From Sphingorhabdus sp. EL138 (GTDB taxonomy: Bacteria; Pseudomonadota; Alphaproteobacteria; Sphingomonadales; Sphingomonadaceae): a DNA stretch of 64,000 nt. This document shows positions 12,499 to 23,395 of this stretch, in pieces. The translations under genes and the position numbers were made by a program. The first letter of the stretch is position 1; each line of letters begins with the position of its first letter. Under the pieces are notes generated by a model that worked only from the letters and a program-made list of their open reading frames with translations, ran no database searches and had not been told where the DNA came from. Location: the NCBI RefSeq assembly GCF_945862485.1, contig NZ_CAMAYF010000005.1:62001-126000 (forward strand), given 5' to 3'.

Positions 12499-13188
12499 AT
12501 GGAGAATGCAATGGGCAAAATGATTCGCATGACGATGTCGGATGGCGCAGAAATCGCCGTCTATAATGCCGAAGCAGAGGGGGAACGTCGCGGTGGCCTT
12601 GTCCTTGTTCAGGAAATATTTGGCGTGACCGACCATATCCGCGACTTGTGCGACGAATATGCTGCCGATGGTTATGAGGTATTGTCACCCGCCATTTTTG
12701 ACCGCGAGCATCCAGGGTTTGAGGCCGATTATACTGGCCCCTACTATAATCGTGCCGTGGAGCTAGCGCGCGAGCTGCACCCGTTCGTGCAGTCGCTCGA
12801 AGATGCAGTGGTTTGCATTAATGCGCTGAAGGATAAGGGGCCGGTGTTTATCACAGGCTATTGCTATGGCGGCTCTGTCGCGTGGGCCGTTGCTGGGATC
12901 AGCGATTATCTCGCCGCCGCCAGTTGTTATTATGGCAGTCTCGTGCCGACGGTTTATGCGGACAATATCCCCAAATGCGCCACGATCGCCCATTTCGGAC
13001 GCTATGACGCGGGCATACCGATGGAAGGCGTCGAAGCGCTTATTGAAAAGGCCCATCCGACCGCGCAAATATTCGTGTATGACGCCAATCATGGGTTCAA
13101 TTCCGACCGGCGCAAGGATTATCATGAGCCAAGCGCCGATCTGGCACGGGAACGCACTTTGGCACTCTTTCGCGCCTGCGGTGGATGA
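12499..13188 (+). CDS. Dienelactone hydrolase family protein
   Basis: GGLVLVQEIFGVTDHIRDLCDEYAADGYEVLSPAIF, ITGYCYGGSVAW, YDANHGFNSD. Confidence 0.9.
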   Translation: MENAMGKMIRMTMSDGAEIAVYNAEAEGERRGGLVLVQEIFGVTDHIRDLCDEYAADGYEVLSPAIFDREHPGFEADYTGPYYNRAVELARELHPFVQSLEDAVVCINALKDKGPVFITGYCYGGSVAWAVAGISDYLAAASCYYGSLVPTVYADNIPKCATIAHFGRYDAGIPMEGVEALIEKAHPTAQIFVYDANHGFNSDRRKDYHEPSADLARERTLALFRACGG

Positions 13189-13736
13189 ATGCGGCTATGA
13201 CACCAAGCGCATGGAGCAACGGCGGTTCAGGCGTTTCCATATATTGGACGGTGGCTGAAACTGCGCTTGGCGCGATGTTGCTGGCGGTGACCGATAAGGG
13301 AATTTGCCGCCTGTCGTTTGACGAAAATGAAAGCGCGCTAACGCGCCGCTTTCCGAACGCGACCCTGCTGCGTGAAGGCGGTTCGCTCTCGGCGCTCATC
13401 GACGGTGCGGTCTTCGCGGTTCAAAACCCAAAGCAGATGCCCCAATTGCCCTTAGATGTCGGCGGCACTGATTTTCAAATGGCCGTGTGGCAAGCGTTGC
13501 AGCAAATACCGGCGGGCGAAACGCGTAATTATGCCGAAATCGCTGCGGCGGTTGGAAAGCCTGATGCGGTGCGCGCGGCGGGCACGGCCAATGGTGCCAA
13601 CCCTGTCTCGGTGCTTATTCCCTGCCACCGTGTCATCCGGTCAGATGGCGGCCTTGGCGGCTATGCTTATGGGTTGGAACGCAAGCGTCGTTTGCTGGCA
13701 TGGGAAAACGAGCAGGGCGGTTTGTTTTCAGACTAG
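13185..13736 (+). CDS. Methylated-DNA--[protein]-cysteine S-methyltransferase
   Basis: FQMAVWQALQQIPAGETRNYAEIA...NPVSVLIPCHRVIRSDGGLGGYAYGLERKRRLLAWE. Confidence 0.92.
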   Translation: MNAAMTPSAWSNGGSGVSIYWTVAETALGAMLLAVTDKGICRLSFDENESALTRRFPNATLLREGGSLSALIDGAVFAVQNPKQMPQLPLDVGGTDFQMAVWQALQQIPAGETRNYAEIAAAVGKPDAVRAAGTANGANPVSVLIPCHRVIRSDGGLGGYAYGLERKRRLLAWENEQGGLFSD

Positions 13737-13751
13737 GCCGTGAACCATTTT

Positions 13752-14492
13752 TTAAGGATATAACGCCCGCACAAAATATAGTCCTTCGGGTGGTGCGTTT
13801 TCCGCAAGAGCCGAACGGTCGGCGGCATCGAGCGCCGCCTTTAGATCTGCGGCTGTCCAGCGTCCAAGCCCGACGGCGACAAGGCATCCGACCATAGACC
13901 GCACTTGATGATGCAAGAAGGACAAGGCCGCTGCCTCGATAATCACATGCTGCCCCTCTCGCCGCACGTTCAGGCGGTCGAGCGTTTTGACAGGGCTGGC
14001 GGATTGGCACGCGGTGGAACGGAAGGTCGTGAAATCGTGCAGGCCAACAAGTATCTGCGCGGCGTCATGCATCGCATCGGCATCCAGCTCCGGCCCGACG
14101 CGCCAGACGCGACCCTTTTCCAACGTCAGGGAGGCACGGCGGTTGAGGATGCGATATGCATAAGCGCGACCAATACAGCTATAACGCGCATGCCAGTCGT
14201 CGGCGACTTCTTTGCATGCCAATATCGCGATGGGGTGCGGACGCAAATGGGCGTTAATGGCCTCCATCAAGCGGAAGGCGGATAGGCCTTTTTCGACATC
14301 GACATGCGCGCGCATGCCCAACGCATGGACCCCTGCATCGGTGCGACCAGCGCTGTAGACCAAAGTTTTCTCGCCGGTGGTTTTGAATATCGCTTCTTCG
14401 ACTGCCCCTTGCACCGAGGGGCCATGGTCCTGCCATTGCCAGCCCATATACGGGCCGCCGTCAAATTCGATGGTCAGCGCAAAGCGTGTCAT
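13752..14492 (-). CDS. truA: tRNA pseudouridine(38-40) synthase TruA
   Basis: [53 protein letters not shown]. Confidence 0.95.
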   Translation of the reverse strand: MTRFALTIEFDGGPYMGWQWQDHGPSVQGAVEEAIFKTTGEKTLVYSAGRTDAGVHALGMRAHVDVEKGLSAFRLMEAINAHLRPHPIAILACKEVADDWHARYSCIGRAYAYRILNRRASLTLEKGRVWRVGPELDADAMHDAAQILVGLHDFTTFRSTACQSASPVKTLDRLNVRREGQHVIIEAAALSFLHHQVRSMVGCLVAVGLGRWTAADLKAALDAADRSALAENAPPEGLYFVRALYP

Positions 14493-15394
14493 GACAATAT
14501 TGTCCCAGCGGGAATGGCTTTGCCGCGCAGCAGGTCCGCGGTGGGCATAGCCGGTTTGCCGGCACGTTGGATGAGCGTTGGGCGAATGGCATGAACGCCG
14601 CAGGCGATGGTGAGTTGGTCGTCCATAATCGTGCCTGCCGCGCCGTGGGCTGCGATGATGTCAGCGGCCAACACCCGATATCTCTCATCTTCAAATGCGA
14701 ACCATGCGCCGGGTGCGGGGTTAAACGCACGGACTTGGCGCTCGACGTCTTCGGCGGATAGGGAAAAATCCAGCTTCGTTTCTGCCTTGTCGATCTTGGC
14801 GGCATAAGTAACGCCTTCATCCGGTTGCGCGACGCAGGGAAACGCATCCAAATCCGCCAAAACCCGAACCATCAGTTCCGCGCCAAGCTCGGCCAGCTCC
14901 ATGGTCATCACGCCCGTTGTCTTGTGCCCGATTTCGATTTCCGTCGTCGCGCGGACGGGGCCCGTATCCAGACCCGCCTCCATCTGCATGACCATGACGC
15001 CCGTGGTGGCATCGCCGGCCAAAATCGCACGTTGCACAGGTGCGGCGCCCCGCCAACGGGGCAGCAATGATCCATGGACATTCAGGCAGCCATGCTCAGG
15101 CGCCTCCAAGACCGCTGGCGGCAATATGAGGCCATAAGCCGCAACGATAGCAACATCGACGCCCAGTGCCGCGAAATCAGCCTGTGCTTCTGCCTGACGC
15201 AGCGACAAAGGGCATCGTACCGGTAGCTCTAGCTCCTCAGCGCGTTGTTGCACCGCGGACGGGGTCAGTTTCTTGCCACGATTGGCGGGGCGCGGTGGCT
15301 GTGTGTAAACGGCGGCCACATCATGCCCAGCCGCCACCAACGCATCGAGCGTCGGCACGGCAAATTCGGGCGTTCCCATGAAGGCAAGACGCAT
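14489..15394 (-). CDS. fmt: Methionyl-tRNA formyltransferase
   Basis: [48 protein letters not shown]...[24 protein letters not shown]. Confidence 0.95.
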   Translation of the reverse strand: MRLAFMGTPEFAVPTLDALVAAGHDVAAVYTQPPRPANRGKKLTPSAVQQRAEELELPVRCPLSLRQAEAQADFAALGVDVAIVAAYGLILPPAVLEAPEHGCLNVHGSLLPRWRGAAPVQRAILAGDATTGVMVMQMEAGLDTGPVRATTEIEIGHKTTGVMTMELAELGAELMVRVLADLDAFPCVAQPDEGVTYAAKIDKAETKLDFSLSAEDVERQVRAFNPAPGAWFAFEDERYRVLAADIIAAHGAAGTIMDDQLTIACGVHAIRPTLIQRAGKPAMPTADLLRGKAIPAGTILS

Positions 15395-15436
15395 CGTCAC
15401 TTTTCCTTTGTTCAAAAGCCCCCTAAGACCCAGCGC

Positions 15437-16033
15437 ATGGCATCGCAAGAAATAGACGCACTGGCACAAGCATTGTCGAAGCTACCGGGGCTTGGCCCCC
15501 GTTCGGCCCGCCGTGTCGTGTTGCACCTGATGAAAAAGCGTGAGAGCGTATTGCAGCCGTTATTGCGTGCTTTGCAGAATGTAGAGCAAAGGCTCGTTGT
15601 CTGCAGCACCTGTGGCAATATCGACACCGGCAATCCATGCGGCATTTGCGTTGACCCACGCCGCGACATCCGATCAATCTGCGTGGTGGAGGATGTATCC
15701 GACTTGTGGGCGCTGGACCGTTCACGGCTTTTCCCCGGAAAATATCATGTTCTGGGCGGCCGCTTGTCGGCATTGGATGGTGTCCGGCCAGAGGATTTGA
15801 ATATCGACGGATTGGTCAGCCGCATTGCCCACGGCGGCATTGACGAGGTGGTGTTGGCGATGAACGCCACGCTTGAGGGGCAGACAACAGCGCATTATTT
15901 GGCCGAGCGGCTGGAGCAATTCCCCATCCGCCTGACGCAATTGGCGCATGGCGTGCCGGTGGGCGGGGAGCTTGATTATCTTGACGACGGCACTTTGGCG
16001 CAAGCCTTGCGCGCACGGCGACCCGTCGGTTGA
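15437..16033 (+). CDS. recR: Recombination mediator protein RecR
   Basis: [76 protein letters not shown]. Confidence 0.95.
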   Translation: MASQEIDALAQALSKLPGLGPRSARRVVLHLMKKRESVLQPLLRALQNVEQRLVVCSTCGNIDTGNPCGICVDPRRDIRSICVVEDVSDLWALDRSRLFPGKYHVLGGRLSALDGVRPEDLNIDGLVSRIAHGGIDEVVLAMNATLEGQTTAHYLAERLEQFPIRLTQLAHGVPVGGELDYLDDGTLAQALRARRPVG

Positions 16034-16064
16034 TTTATCCAAAGACCGTCCCTATTTGCGACCC

Positions 16065-16622
16065 ATGGCCATATTACCTATTCTTGAAGTGCCCGATCCG
16101 CGGCTGAAAACTATTTCGAAACCTGTCGAGAGCTTCGACGGCGATTTAAAAACGCTCGTCAATGACATGATCGAGACCATGTATGCTGCGCCCGGCATTG
16201 GTTTGGCGGCCATCCAAGTAGGCGTGCCAAAGCGCCTGTTGGTGATCGACTTGCAGGAAGAGGAAGCCGAAGGTGAAGAGCCCGTTCGCAACCCGCGCGT
16301 GTTTGTGAACCCTGAAATCCTCGACCCGTCCAGCGAACATAGCCTGTATAATGAAGGTTGCCTGTCCGTCCCCGACCAATATGCCGAAGTTGAGCGCCCC
16401 GCCCAAATCCGCGCCCGCTGGCAGGATTTAGACGGCAAGGTGCATGAAGAAACTATGACGGGCCTGATGGCGACATGTTTGCAGCATGAAATGGACCATC
16501 TGGAAGGCATATTGTTCATCGACCATCTGTCGCGTCTAAAGCGTCAAATGGTGTTGAAGAAGATCGAGAAGGCCCGCAAAATGGGCGGCGGTCATGTGCA
16601 TGGGCCCGATTGCCGCCACTGA
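16065..16622 (+). CDS. def: Peptide deformylase
   Basis: GIGLAAIQVGVPKRL, EGCLSVPDQYAEV, CLQHEMDHLEGILFIDHLS. Confidence 0.95.
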   Translation: MAILPILEVPDPRLKTISKPVESFDGDLKTLVNDMIETMYAAPGIGLAAIQVGVPKRLLVIDLQEEEAEGEEPVRNPRVFVNPEILDPSSEHSLYNEGCLSVPDQYAEVERPAQIRARWQDLDGKVHEETMTGLMATCLQHEMDHLEGILFIDHLSRLKRQMVLKKIEKARKMGGGHVHGPDCRH

Positions 16623-16637
16623 TACAGTAAGTTGAAA

Positions 16638-16656
16638 CCCCGTCCCAGGCGGGGTG
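16638..16656. terminator. Stem-loop ACCCCG-tcccagg-CGGGGT between convergent def and LpoA-like gene
   Basis: Perfect 6-bp stem in the short convergent intergenic region, TTATTTT nearby. Confidence 0.6.
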
Positions 16657-16659
16657 TCG

Positions 16660-17820
16660 TTATTTTGCGAACTGTGACGGGGCCGCGCTAACCGTTACAA
16701 ACTTGCCCGCCTGAATTTCCTGCACCTCCAGCATACGGTCAGTCAGGCCATTGGTGTTGAACCGGAACGCCCCATCAACGCCAATGAAGCCTTGCGGATC
16801 GGTCAGTTGCGCGACGGGAAAGCGTGTTCCCGGACGCCAGTCACGGGCGAGTCGGGCGACCAGCAACACTGAGTCATAGCCAAGGCTCGACAAGCGCAAG
16901 GGCGCCTTGCCATAACGGGCACGATATTTGGCCGCATATTGCGTGTAGAGCGTGTCCGATACACTTGCGAACCACGCGCCATACATGGGTGCACTACCCG
17001 CAAGCGACCCATCGATATTCCACAAATCCGGCCCCAAAATTTTGGCCGTGCGCAATCCGCCACGGCGCAAGGCAGGCACGGTTGTTATGGCTGCGCGGCC
17101 GCTGTCGGCAACCAAGATGGCGTCAATAGCGCCCATCTGTGCCAGACGTCGGGCGGCGGCTTCGGCGGACGCAGCCGTTCCGTTTGTTTCCTGAATGCCC
17201 ACCAACACGCCGCCGGCTGCGCGCACGGCAGTCGTGATATTGGATTGCGCCCGTTGTCCGTAAACATTGGATGCCACCACAGCAGCAAAGCGGTTCATGC
17301 CTTTTGATTTGGCGTACAGCACCGCGCGTTCAATCGACTGGTTCGGTAAATGGCCAAGCAAGAACACATTCTGTCCGGCAACGCCGACATCATTGGAAAA
17401 GCTGATAATAGGCACGCCTGCTGGACGAGCAATTTCTGCGACCTCAATCACATTGTCTCCGCGCAATGGACCCAAGATGACCTTGTTGCCATCGACAATC
17501 GCGCGCTGCGTTGCGGCGGCCACACCAAGGCCTGTGTCATACGTCACCATGCGGATATTGGTAACTTTGGTATCGGCAAGCGCCAGTTCCGTAGCATTGG
17601 CAATTGATTGCCCCACTTCGGCGTCAGGGCCAGTCACGGGCAGCAGAAGCGCAACACGGTGCATGCCATCGGACGGTTCGGCGACCACAGGCGGCGCTTT
17701 GCTGCGTGGGACTGTGCTACAGGCCGCCAGCATGATGATGGATGCCAACACCAACAGCTTTTTGAATTGGCCTGCTAAAGCTTGCGGCTGGGCCCGCGTT
17801 GCGGCAATGGTTGCGCTCAT
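16660..17820 (-). CDS. Penicillin-binding protein activator / LpoA-like periplasmic-binding lipoprotein
   Basis: Lipobox MLAACSTVP and Peripla_BP_6-like core (HRVALLLPVTGPDAEVGQSIANATELAL...VILGPLRGDNVIEVAEIARPAGVPIISFSND); divergent from rsmI. Confidence 0.8.
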   Translation of the reverse strand: MSATIAATRAQPQALAGQFKKLLVLASIIMLAACSTVPRSKAPPVVAEPSDGMHRVALLLPVTGPDAEVGQSIANATELALADTKVTNIRMVTYDTGLGVAAATQRAIVDGNKVILGPLRGDNVIEVAEIARPAGVPIISFSNDVGVAGQNVFLLGHLPNQSIERAVLYAKSKGMNRFAAVVASNVYGQRAQSNITTAVRAAGGVLVGIQETNGTAASAEAAARRLAQMGAIDAILVADSGRAAITTVPALRRGGLRTAKILGPDLWNIDGSLAGSAPMYGAWFASVSDTLYTQYAAKYRARYGKAPLRLSSLGYDSVLLVARLARDWRPGTRFPVAQLTDPQGFIGVDGAFRFNTNGLTDRMLEVQEIQAGKFVTVSAAPSQFAK

Positions 17821-17853
17821 TTTGGGTTCCTTGGGAAGAAACTACATATTCCG

Positions 17854-18684
17854 ATGACTTTCGAATCAGGCTTATATGTCGTTGCGACCCCCATCGGCAA
17901 CCTTGCAGATATATCGCACAGGGCAATCGAGCTTCTGAAAGCCGCAGAAATCGTCGCGGTTGAGGACAGCCGCGTCACCGGCAAATTGCTGCATCACCTT
18001 GGCATTAAAAAGAAAATGCGCCGCTACAACGACCATAGCGGGGGTATCGAGCGGGAGTCTTTGGTCGCCGCGGCACGGGGCGGTGTGGTGGCCTTGGTAT
18101 CGGACGCGGGCACGCCCTTAATCTCCGACCCTGGATATAAGCTGGTTCGCGCAGCCCGTGACGCTGGCGTGCCGGTGTTTACCATTCCGGGGGCAAGTGC
18201 CGTGACGGCCGCTTTGTCAATCTGTGGCCTGCCGACCGATCGGTTTTTGTTCGCTGGCTTTCTGCCCAATAAAGCCAAGGCGCGGGTCGAGACATTGATG
18301 GAGCTGGGGCAGATTAAGGCTACATTGGTGTTTTACGAAGCTGGTCCGCGTCTGGCCGCGAGCTTGGCCGCCATTGCCGACACATATGGCGACCGCGAAG
18401 TTGCGGTTGCGCGCGAGCTGACCAAGAAGTTTGAAGAGGTGGTGACCGGAACGGCGGCGGAGCTGGCGGCGCGTTATGCCGAACAGGAACCGAAAGGCGA
18501 AATCGTCCTGATCATTGGCCCACCTGCCGACGATGTGGCAACCGAAACGGGCGATGTCGATGCGGCGTTGCAAGAGGCGCTCGAGACGATGTCCGCCGCC
18601 AAGGCCGCAGGCGCGATTGCCAAGCGCTTCGGGCTGGAACGCAATGCCGTTTACGCACGCGCAACGGAATTGAAGGCGCAGTGA
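17854..18684 (+). CDS. rsmI: 16S rRNA (cytidine(1402)-2'-O)-methyltransferase
   Basis: GLYVVATPIGNLADISHRAIELLKAAEIVAVEDSRVTGKLLHHLGI, LVSDAGTPLISDPGYKLV. Confidence 0.95.
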   Translation: MTFESGLYVVATPIGNLADISHRAIELLKAAEIVAVEDSRVTGKLLHHLGIKKKMRRYNDHSGGIERESLVAAARGGVVALVSDAGTPLISDPGYKLVRAARDAGVPVFTIPGASAVTAALSICGLPTDRFLFAGFLPNKAKARVETLMELGQIKATLVFYEAGPRLAASLAAIADTYGDREVAVARELTKKFEEVVTGTAAELAARYAEQEPKGEIVLIIGPPADDVATETGDVDAALQEALETMSAAKAAGAIAKRFGLERNAVYARATELKAQ

Positions 18685-19031
18685 ACCGCCTTGCTGCCGA
18701 AAAACGCGGACGGCGCGGGGAGGCGATTGCCGCATGGTTCCTGCGCCTGAAAGGATGGCGCATCGTCGGCGCGCGCGTGAAAACACCGCGCGGCGAGGTG
18801 GACTTAATCGCACGGCGCGGCAAAAGCATTGCCTTTGTTGAGGTAAAGGCACGCACGAAAGCCGTTGACCTTGCCACCGCGATTGACGCCAGTCGGTTGC
18901 GCCGTGTGGCCGCCGCTGCGGAAATTCTCTTGTCCAAATACGGCAAAGAATGTGAAAATATGCAGATTGATGTGATTATGGTTGCGCCTTGGCGTTTCCC
19001 TAAGCATTTGCCAAATGTCTGGCACGGATAG
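18681..19031 (+). CDS. YraN family (UPF0102) protein
   Basis: GRRGEAIAAWFLRLKGWRIVGARVKTPRGEVDLIARRGKSIAFVEVKAR. Confidence 0.93.
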   Translation: MNRLAAEKRGRRGEAIAAWFLRLKGWRIVGARVKTPRGEVDLIARRGKSIAFVEVKARTKAVDLATAIDASRLRRVAAAAEILLSKYGKECENMQIDVIMVAPWRFPKHLPNVWHG

Positions 19032-19042
19032 GAACTGGCGAA

Positions 19043-20005
19043 ATGGCAATCAAAATGGCGGTCCAGATGGACCCTATGGACGGTATCAACATCAATGGCG
19101 ATTCCAGCTTCGCGCTGATGCTGTCCGCACAGGCGCGCGGTTATGATATCTGGCATTATGATGTAGGCACGCTGACGCTCGATGCCCATGACCGGCTGAC
19201 GGCATGGGCGCATCCGGTGCATGACCTGCAACGCGTCGAAGGCGCGCATTATCGCTTTGGTGCGCCGAAGAAGATTGATTTGGGCGCAGATATTGACGTG
19301 GTGTTGATGCGGCAGGACCCGCCCTTTCATGTCGGCTATATCACCGCGACCCATTTGCTCGAGCGGATCGAGCATGAGACATTGGTGGTCAACAACCCCG
19401 CCAGCGTCCGCAACGCACCGGAAAAAGTGATGGTGCTCGATTATCGGCAGTTTATGCCGCCGACGATCATCACCCGTTCGGCGGACGAAGTGCGCGACTT
19501 CCAAAAAATACATGGCGCCGTCGTGGTGAAGCCGCTGCACGGCAATGGCGGCAAAGCCATTTTCCGCATTGATGCCGACGGCAGCAACCTGGGCGCCTTG
19601 TTTGAGGTGTTCAACAACACATGGCCCGAACCGCATATGGTGCAGCCGTTCCTGCCCGATGTTGCGCTGGGCGACAAACGGATCGTTATGATCGACGGCG
19701 AAGTGACGGGCGCGATCAACCGTCGTCCGGGCGAAGGCGAGTTCCGTTCCAACTTGGCCGTAGGCGGTAGCGCGGAGTGGACGCAGCTTACCAGCCGCGA
19801 GCTTGAGATCTGCATGGCTATGGGGCCGCGTTTGAAGGAGCTTGGCCTTATATTTGTTGGCATTGATGTTATTGGCGGCAAATGGCTGACCGAAATCAAC
19901 GTGACATCGCCCACGGGCATTGTCGCGATTGATCGTTTTAATGGCACGGATACACCCTCGCGCATTCTCGACGCGATTGAACGCAGACTTTCGGAGAAGA
20001 ACTAA
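19043..20005 (+). CDS. gshB: Glutathione synthetase
   Basis: MAIKMAVQMDPMDGININGDSSFALMLSAQARGYDIWHY...VVKPLHGNGGKAIFRI...INVTSPTGI. Confidence 0.96.
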   Translation: MAIKMAVQMDPMDGININGDSSFALMLSAQARGYDIWHYDVGTLTLDAHDRLTAWAHPVHDLQRVEGAHYRFGAPKKIDLGADIDVVLMRQDPPFHVGYITATHLLERIEHETLVVNNPASVRNAPEKVMVLDYRQFMPPTIITRSADEVRDFQKIHGAVVVKPLHGNGGKAIFRIDADGSNLGALFEVFNNTWPEPHMVQPFLPDVALGDKRIVMIDGEVTGAINRRPGEGEFRSNLAVGGSAEWTQLTSRELEICMAMGPRLKELGLIFVGIDVIGGKWLTEINVTSPTGIVAIDRFNGTDTPSRILDAIERRLSEKN

Positions 20006-20649
20006 TGGAAGATTGGATCATTCGCTTGGTCGAATGGGGCCATTATTGGGGCGTGGCTTTGCTCATGCTGCTTGAGACCATATTCCCCCCAATCCCGTCC
20101 GAAGTGATCATGACCGTGGCTGGTGTATCGTCGGCGCGCGGGACCATGAATCTTGCGGGCACTATTGCGGCGGGCACGGCGGGTGCGATGCTCGGCAATT
20201 GGATCTGGTATTGGGTGGCCCTCAAATTTGGCGAAAAACGGATGCAAATCTTCATCGACCGCTACAGCCGTTGGTTGACGCTCGATTGGGATGAGGTGGA
20301 GCGTGGCCAAAGGCTGTTCCGCACGCATGGATCAATCATCGTACTGATTGCGCGGATGCTGCCCACTTTGCGGTCGCTCATTTCGATACCAGCTGGCTTG
20401 TTCGGCATGACGTTTCGCCGGTTCATGATCTTCTCGACTATCGGAACCGCCGGATGGACCGCGGCCTTGGCCTGCGCGGGCTATTTCTTGGGATCCCAGT
20501 TCGATGATGTTGAAAAATGGCTTGGGCCAATTTCGACCTTAGTCATCGCAGGGATCGTGTTGACCTATGTCTGGCGGCTTGTTCGCTGGAAGCCGAACCC
20601 TGTGCCTAAGCCCTTGGATGTGCGTTCTGATACTCATCCAAAAGCATAG
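20005..20649 (+). CDS. DedA family membrane protein
   Basis: LLMLLETIFPPIPSEVIMTVAG...LIARMLPTLRSLISIPAGLFGMTFRRFMIFSTIGTAGWTA. Confidence 0.93.
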   Translation: MEDWIIRLVEWGHYWGVALLMLLETIFPPIPSEVIMTVAGVSSARGTMNLAGTIAAGTAGAMLGNWIWYWVALKFGEKRMQIFIDRYSRWLTLDWDEVERGQRLFRTHGSIIVLIARMLPTLRSLISIPAGLFGMTFRRFMIFSTIGTAGWTAALACAGYFLGSQFDDVEKWLGPISTLVIAGIVLTYVWRLVRWKPNPVPKPLDVRSDTHPKA

Positions 20650-21493
20650 CGGTATCGACAGCCGTATAAACCTGCGTCGACGACAGGCTGGCATGGCCCA
20701 GTAATTCCTGCAGACTGCGTAAGTCCGCGCCGCCTGCCAGCAAATGCGTGGCAAAGCTGTGGCGCAAGGCATGCGGCGTTGTCCGGTCCGACAGGCCCAA
20801 TCGCGTGCGTGCGCCTTGCACCGCGCGCCGCACCAATGCGGGCGATAATGGCCCGCCTTGCGCGCCCCGAAACAATGGCTGGTCCGCGCTGGTCGCATAA
20901 GGGCACAAAGCGAGATATTCCTGCATGGCTGTCCGGACTTGTGCCAGCAAGGGCACGATGCGTGTCTTGTTGCGCTTACCCGTGACGCGCAACGTAGTGC
21001 CAAGCGGCAATATGTCGCCCATCAGGCCAGTCGCCTCACTAACGCGCAGGCCGCTGCCATAGAGCAGCAAAAGCAACGCCCAATCGCGCGCGCCGATCCA
21101 GCCGTCTTTTGCATTTTCGGCGACGTCATCGGCGAGTGCCAGAACATCATCGGGGTTTACCGGACGCGGCAGGCTGCGCTGCACACGCGGCCCCTTCATA
21201 ACCGGCAAAGTGACATCATCGCCCAAGGCAAAGCGCAAGAAATGGCGCGCTGCGGACAGTTCGCGCGCTGTTGAACGGTTGGTGAGGCCATCACCGCGCC
21301 GGTCGGCCAAAAAGGCACGCATGTCGGCCGATGATATCTTGTGTAGCGTGACGCGGGTGACGTCATTACCCCAATGCAACTGCAGAAATCCCGCCAGCCG
21401 ATCTGCCGTTGCATAATAAGCCCGCACGCTATGCGGCGACATTCGGCGGTTGTCGGTCAGAAACGCGAGATATTCGGCAAGTAAGGACGACAT
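20606..21493 (-). CDS. xerC: Tyrosine recombinase XerC
   Basis: LLLLYGSGLRVSEATGL, TPHALRHSFATHLLAGGADLRSLQELLGHASLSSTQVYTAVD. Start could alternatively be 21529. Confidence 0.9.
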   Translation of the reverse strand: MSSLLAEYLAFLTDNRRMSPHSVRAYYATADRLAGFLQLHWGNDVTRVTLHKISSADMRAFLADRRGDGLTNRSTARELSAARHFLRFALGDDVTLPVMKGPRVQRSLPRPVNPDDVLALADDVAENAKDGWIGARDWALLLLLYGSGLRVSEATGLMGDILPLGTTLRVTGKRNKTRIVPLLAQVRTAMQEYLALCPYATSADQPLFRGAQGGPLSPALVRRAVQGARTRLGLSDRTTPHALRHSFATHLLAGGADLRSLQELLGHASLSSTQVYTAVDTAMLLDEYQNAHPRA

Positions 21494-21506
21494 GTCCGCA
21501 TTGCTA

Positions 21507-22670
21507 TCAGGCGGCGGCATCCGCCTCAAGTTTTACTATTTGCGGCAAGATGGCATCGAGCAATGGCATGCCTTGCGGTGTGACGGTGACGTGGTGGTCT
21601 TCGCGGCTAATCAGGCCAAGCCGCGCGATTTTGTCGACCGCATCCATGTCCAGCAAGTCGGCGGCGGCGATGCCCGTCTTTTGCGATAGGCGGCCAAGGT
21701 CAACACCCTCCGCCAGCCGCAATCCCATCAACAAGCTTTCGGTAGCGCGCGTTGCCGCATCAAGATGGTCTTCGCTGCTGATGCCGTGGGTGTTACGATC
21801 AACGGCGGACAAGAAATTCTCGGGCTTTTTATGGCGCTCTGTTGCAGCGTGCAGCCGCCGTCCATGCGCGCCGGGGCCAATGCCGATATAGTCATCATAG
21901 CGCCAATAGCTAAGATTATGGCGGCTTTCGCTGCCGGGGCGGGCATGGTTGCTGATCTCATAGGCTGGAATGCCTGCGGCGGACGTCATCTGTCCGGTCA
22001 GTTTATATAAGGTCGCGGCATCATCATCGTCGGCGGGGATGAATTGGCCCGTGCGCACCAAGGTTTCAAAGCGCGTGCCGGGTTCAATGGTAAGCTGGTA
22101 CAGCGACATATGGTCGGTGCCGAAAGAAAGGGCGCGTTGCAGCTCTGCCGCCCACTGGGTAGCGGTTTGTTCGGGGCGCGCGTAAATCAGGTCAATATTC
22201 ACGCGGCCAAAATGGCGTTGTGCAATCGCCAAGGCATCGAGGCTCTCGGCAACCGAGTGCGCGCGGCCCAAAAACGTCAGCGCTTTATCATCCAGTGCCT
22301 GAAGCCCAAGCGATACGCGGTTGACGCCTGCCGCAGCCAGGTCCGCGAAACGCGCCGCCTCCACCGAAGACGGGTTCGCTTCTAATGTGATTTCAATATC
22401 GTCGGCAAAACCCCAATGCCGTTCTGCCGCTGCAATCAATGCGGCGACGGTTGATGGCGGCATCAATGATGGCGTCCCGCCGCCGAAGAAGATGGAGGTC
22501 AATTTCCGATCCGCTATGCGCCCCGCCTCATAGGCCATGTCCGTCAGCAATGCCGCGCACCACGCGGCGTCGTCCACCGTGTCGCGGACATGGCTGTTGA
22601 AATCACAATAAGGGCATTTGGAAATGCAAAATGGCCAATGGATGTAAAGGGCGAGTGGGGCAGGCACCAA
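21507..22670 (-). CDS. hemW: Radical SAM family heme chaperone HemW
   Basis: ALYIHWPFCISKCPYCDFNSHV, FFGGGTPSLMPPSTVAALI, HNLSYWRYDDYIGIGPGAHGR. Confidence 0.94.
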   Translation of the reverse strand: MVPAPLALYIHWPFCISKCPYCDFNSHVRDTVDDAAWCAALLTDMAYEAGRIADRKLTSIFFGGGTPSLMPPSTVAALIAAAERHWGFADDIEITLEANPSSVEAARFADLAAAGVNRVSLGLQALDDKALTFLGRAHSVAESLDALAIAQRHFGRVNIDLIYARPEQTATQWAAELQRALSFGTDHMSLYQLTIEPGTRFETLVRTGQFIPADDDDAATLYKLTGQMTSAAGIPAYEISNHARPGSESRHNLSYWRYDDYIGIGPGAHGRRLHAATERHKKPENFLSAVDRNTHGISSEDHLDAATRATESLLMGLRLAEGVDLGRLSQKTGIAAADLLDMDAVDKIARLGLISREDHHVTVTPQGMPLLDAILPQIVKLEADAAA

Positions 22671-22707
22671 TTCTCTTAACCCACTTCGCTATGTCCGCGA
22701 AAGACGA

Positions 22708-23337
22708 TCAAGAAAACAACGCCGCAACCAATTTGCGGAACGCGTCCGCGCGGTGGCTCATCGCGTGTTTCTCTTGCGGATCCAATTCGGCAAAGGTCTC
22801 GCTGCGGCCTTCGGGAACGAACACAGGGTCATAGCCAAAGCCAAGCAACCCGCGCGGTGGCCATGTTAGGCTACCCTGCACACGGCCTTCGAAAATCTCT
22901 TGATGCCCGTCGGGCCATGCCAGCGCCAAAGTGCATATGAAATAGGCGCTCCGGTCGGTGTCGGGGCCAAGTTCGGCCAGCTTGCCCTCAACCTTGCCCA
23001 TTGCCATATACCAATCACGCCCCGGTCCGCCTTCGAAGACCTGCGTTTCCGCCCAGTCGGCCGTGTAGACCCCCGGCGCACCGCCCAAAGCGGCAACGCA
23101 TAGGCCGCTGTCATCGGCCAGCGCCGGAAGGCCGGAACCTTGCGCGGAGGCATGGGCCTTCAGCAACGCATTTTCGGCAAAACTGGTGCCCGTCTCGTCG
23201 GGTTCAGGCAGACCAAGTTCGCCCGCCGACACCGGTTCGATACCAAAAGGCGCAAGCAAGGCGCGGATTTCACGGACCTTGCCCGCATTATGGCTGGCAA
23301 TGACCAGCCTGCCGGGTTCGAGTTTGCGATGTTTCAT
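22708..23337 (-). CDS. rdgB: XTP/dITP diphosphatase (RdgB/HAM1)
   Basis: [86 protein letters not shown]. Confidence 0.95.
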   Translation of the reverse strand: MKHRKLEPGRLVIASHNAGKVREIRALLAPFGIEPVSAGELGLPEPDETGTSFAENALLKAHASAQGSGLPALADDSGLCVAALGGAPGVYTADWAETQVFEGGPGRDWYMAMGKVEGKLAELGPDTDRSAYFICTLALAWPDGHQEIFEGRVQGSLTWPPRGLLGFGYDPVFVPEGRSETFAELDPQEKHAMSHRADAFRKLVAALFS

Positions 23338-23395
23338 CAGGCTTGCCTCTAACAACAAAATCCGTCGCCCCAGCTTATACTGGAGCGATGGTTCC

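Noticed and set aside
18512-19636. 374-aa minus-strand ORF across rsmI/yraN/gshB
   Set aside because: Overlaps three confidently assigned genes on the opposite strand; low-complexity His/Arg-rich translation.
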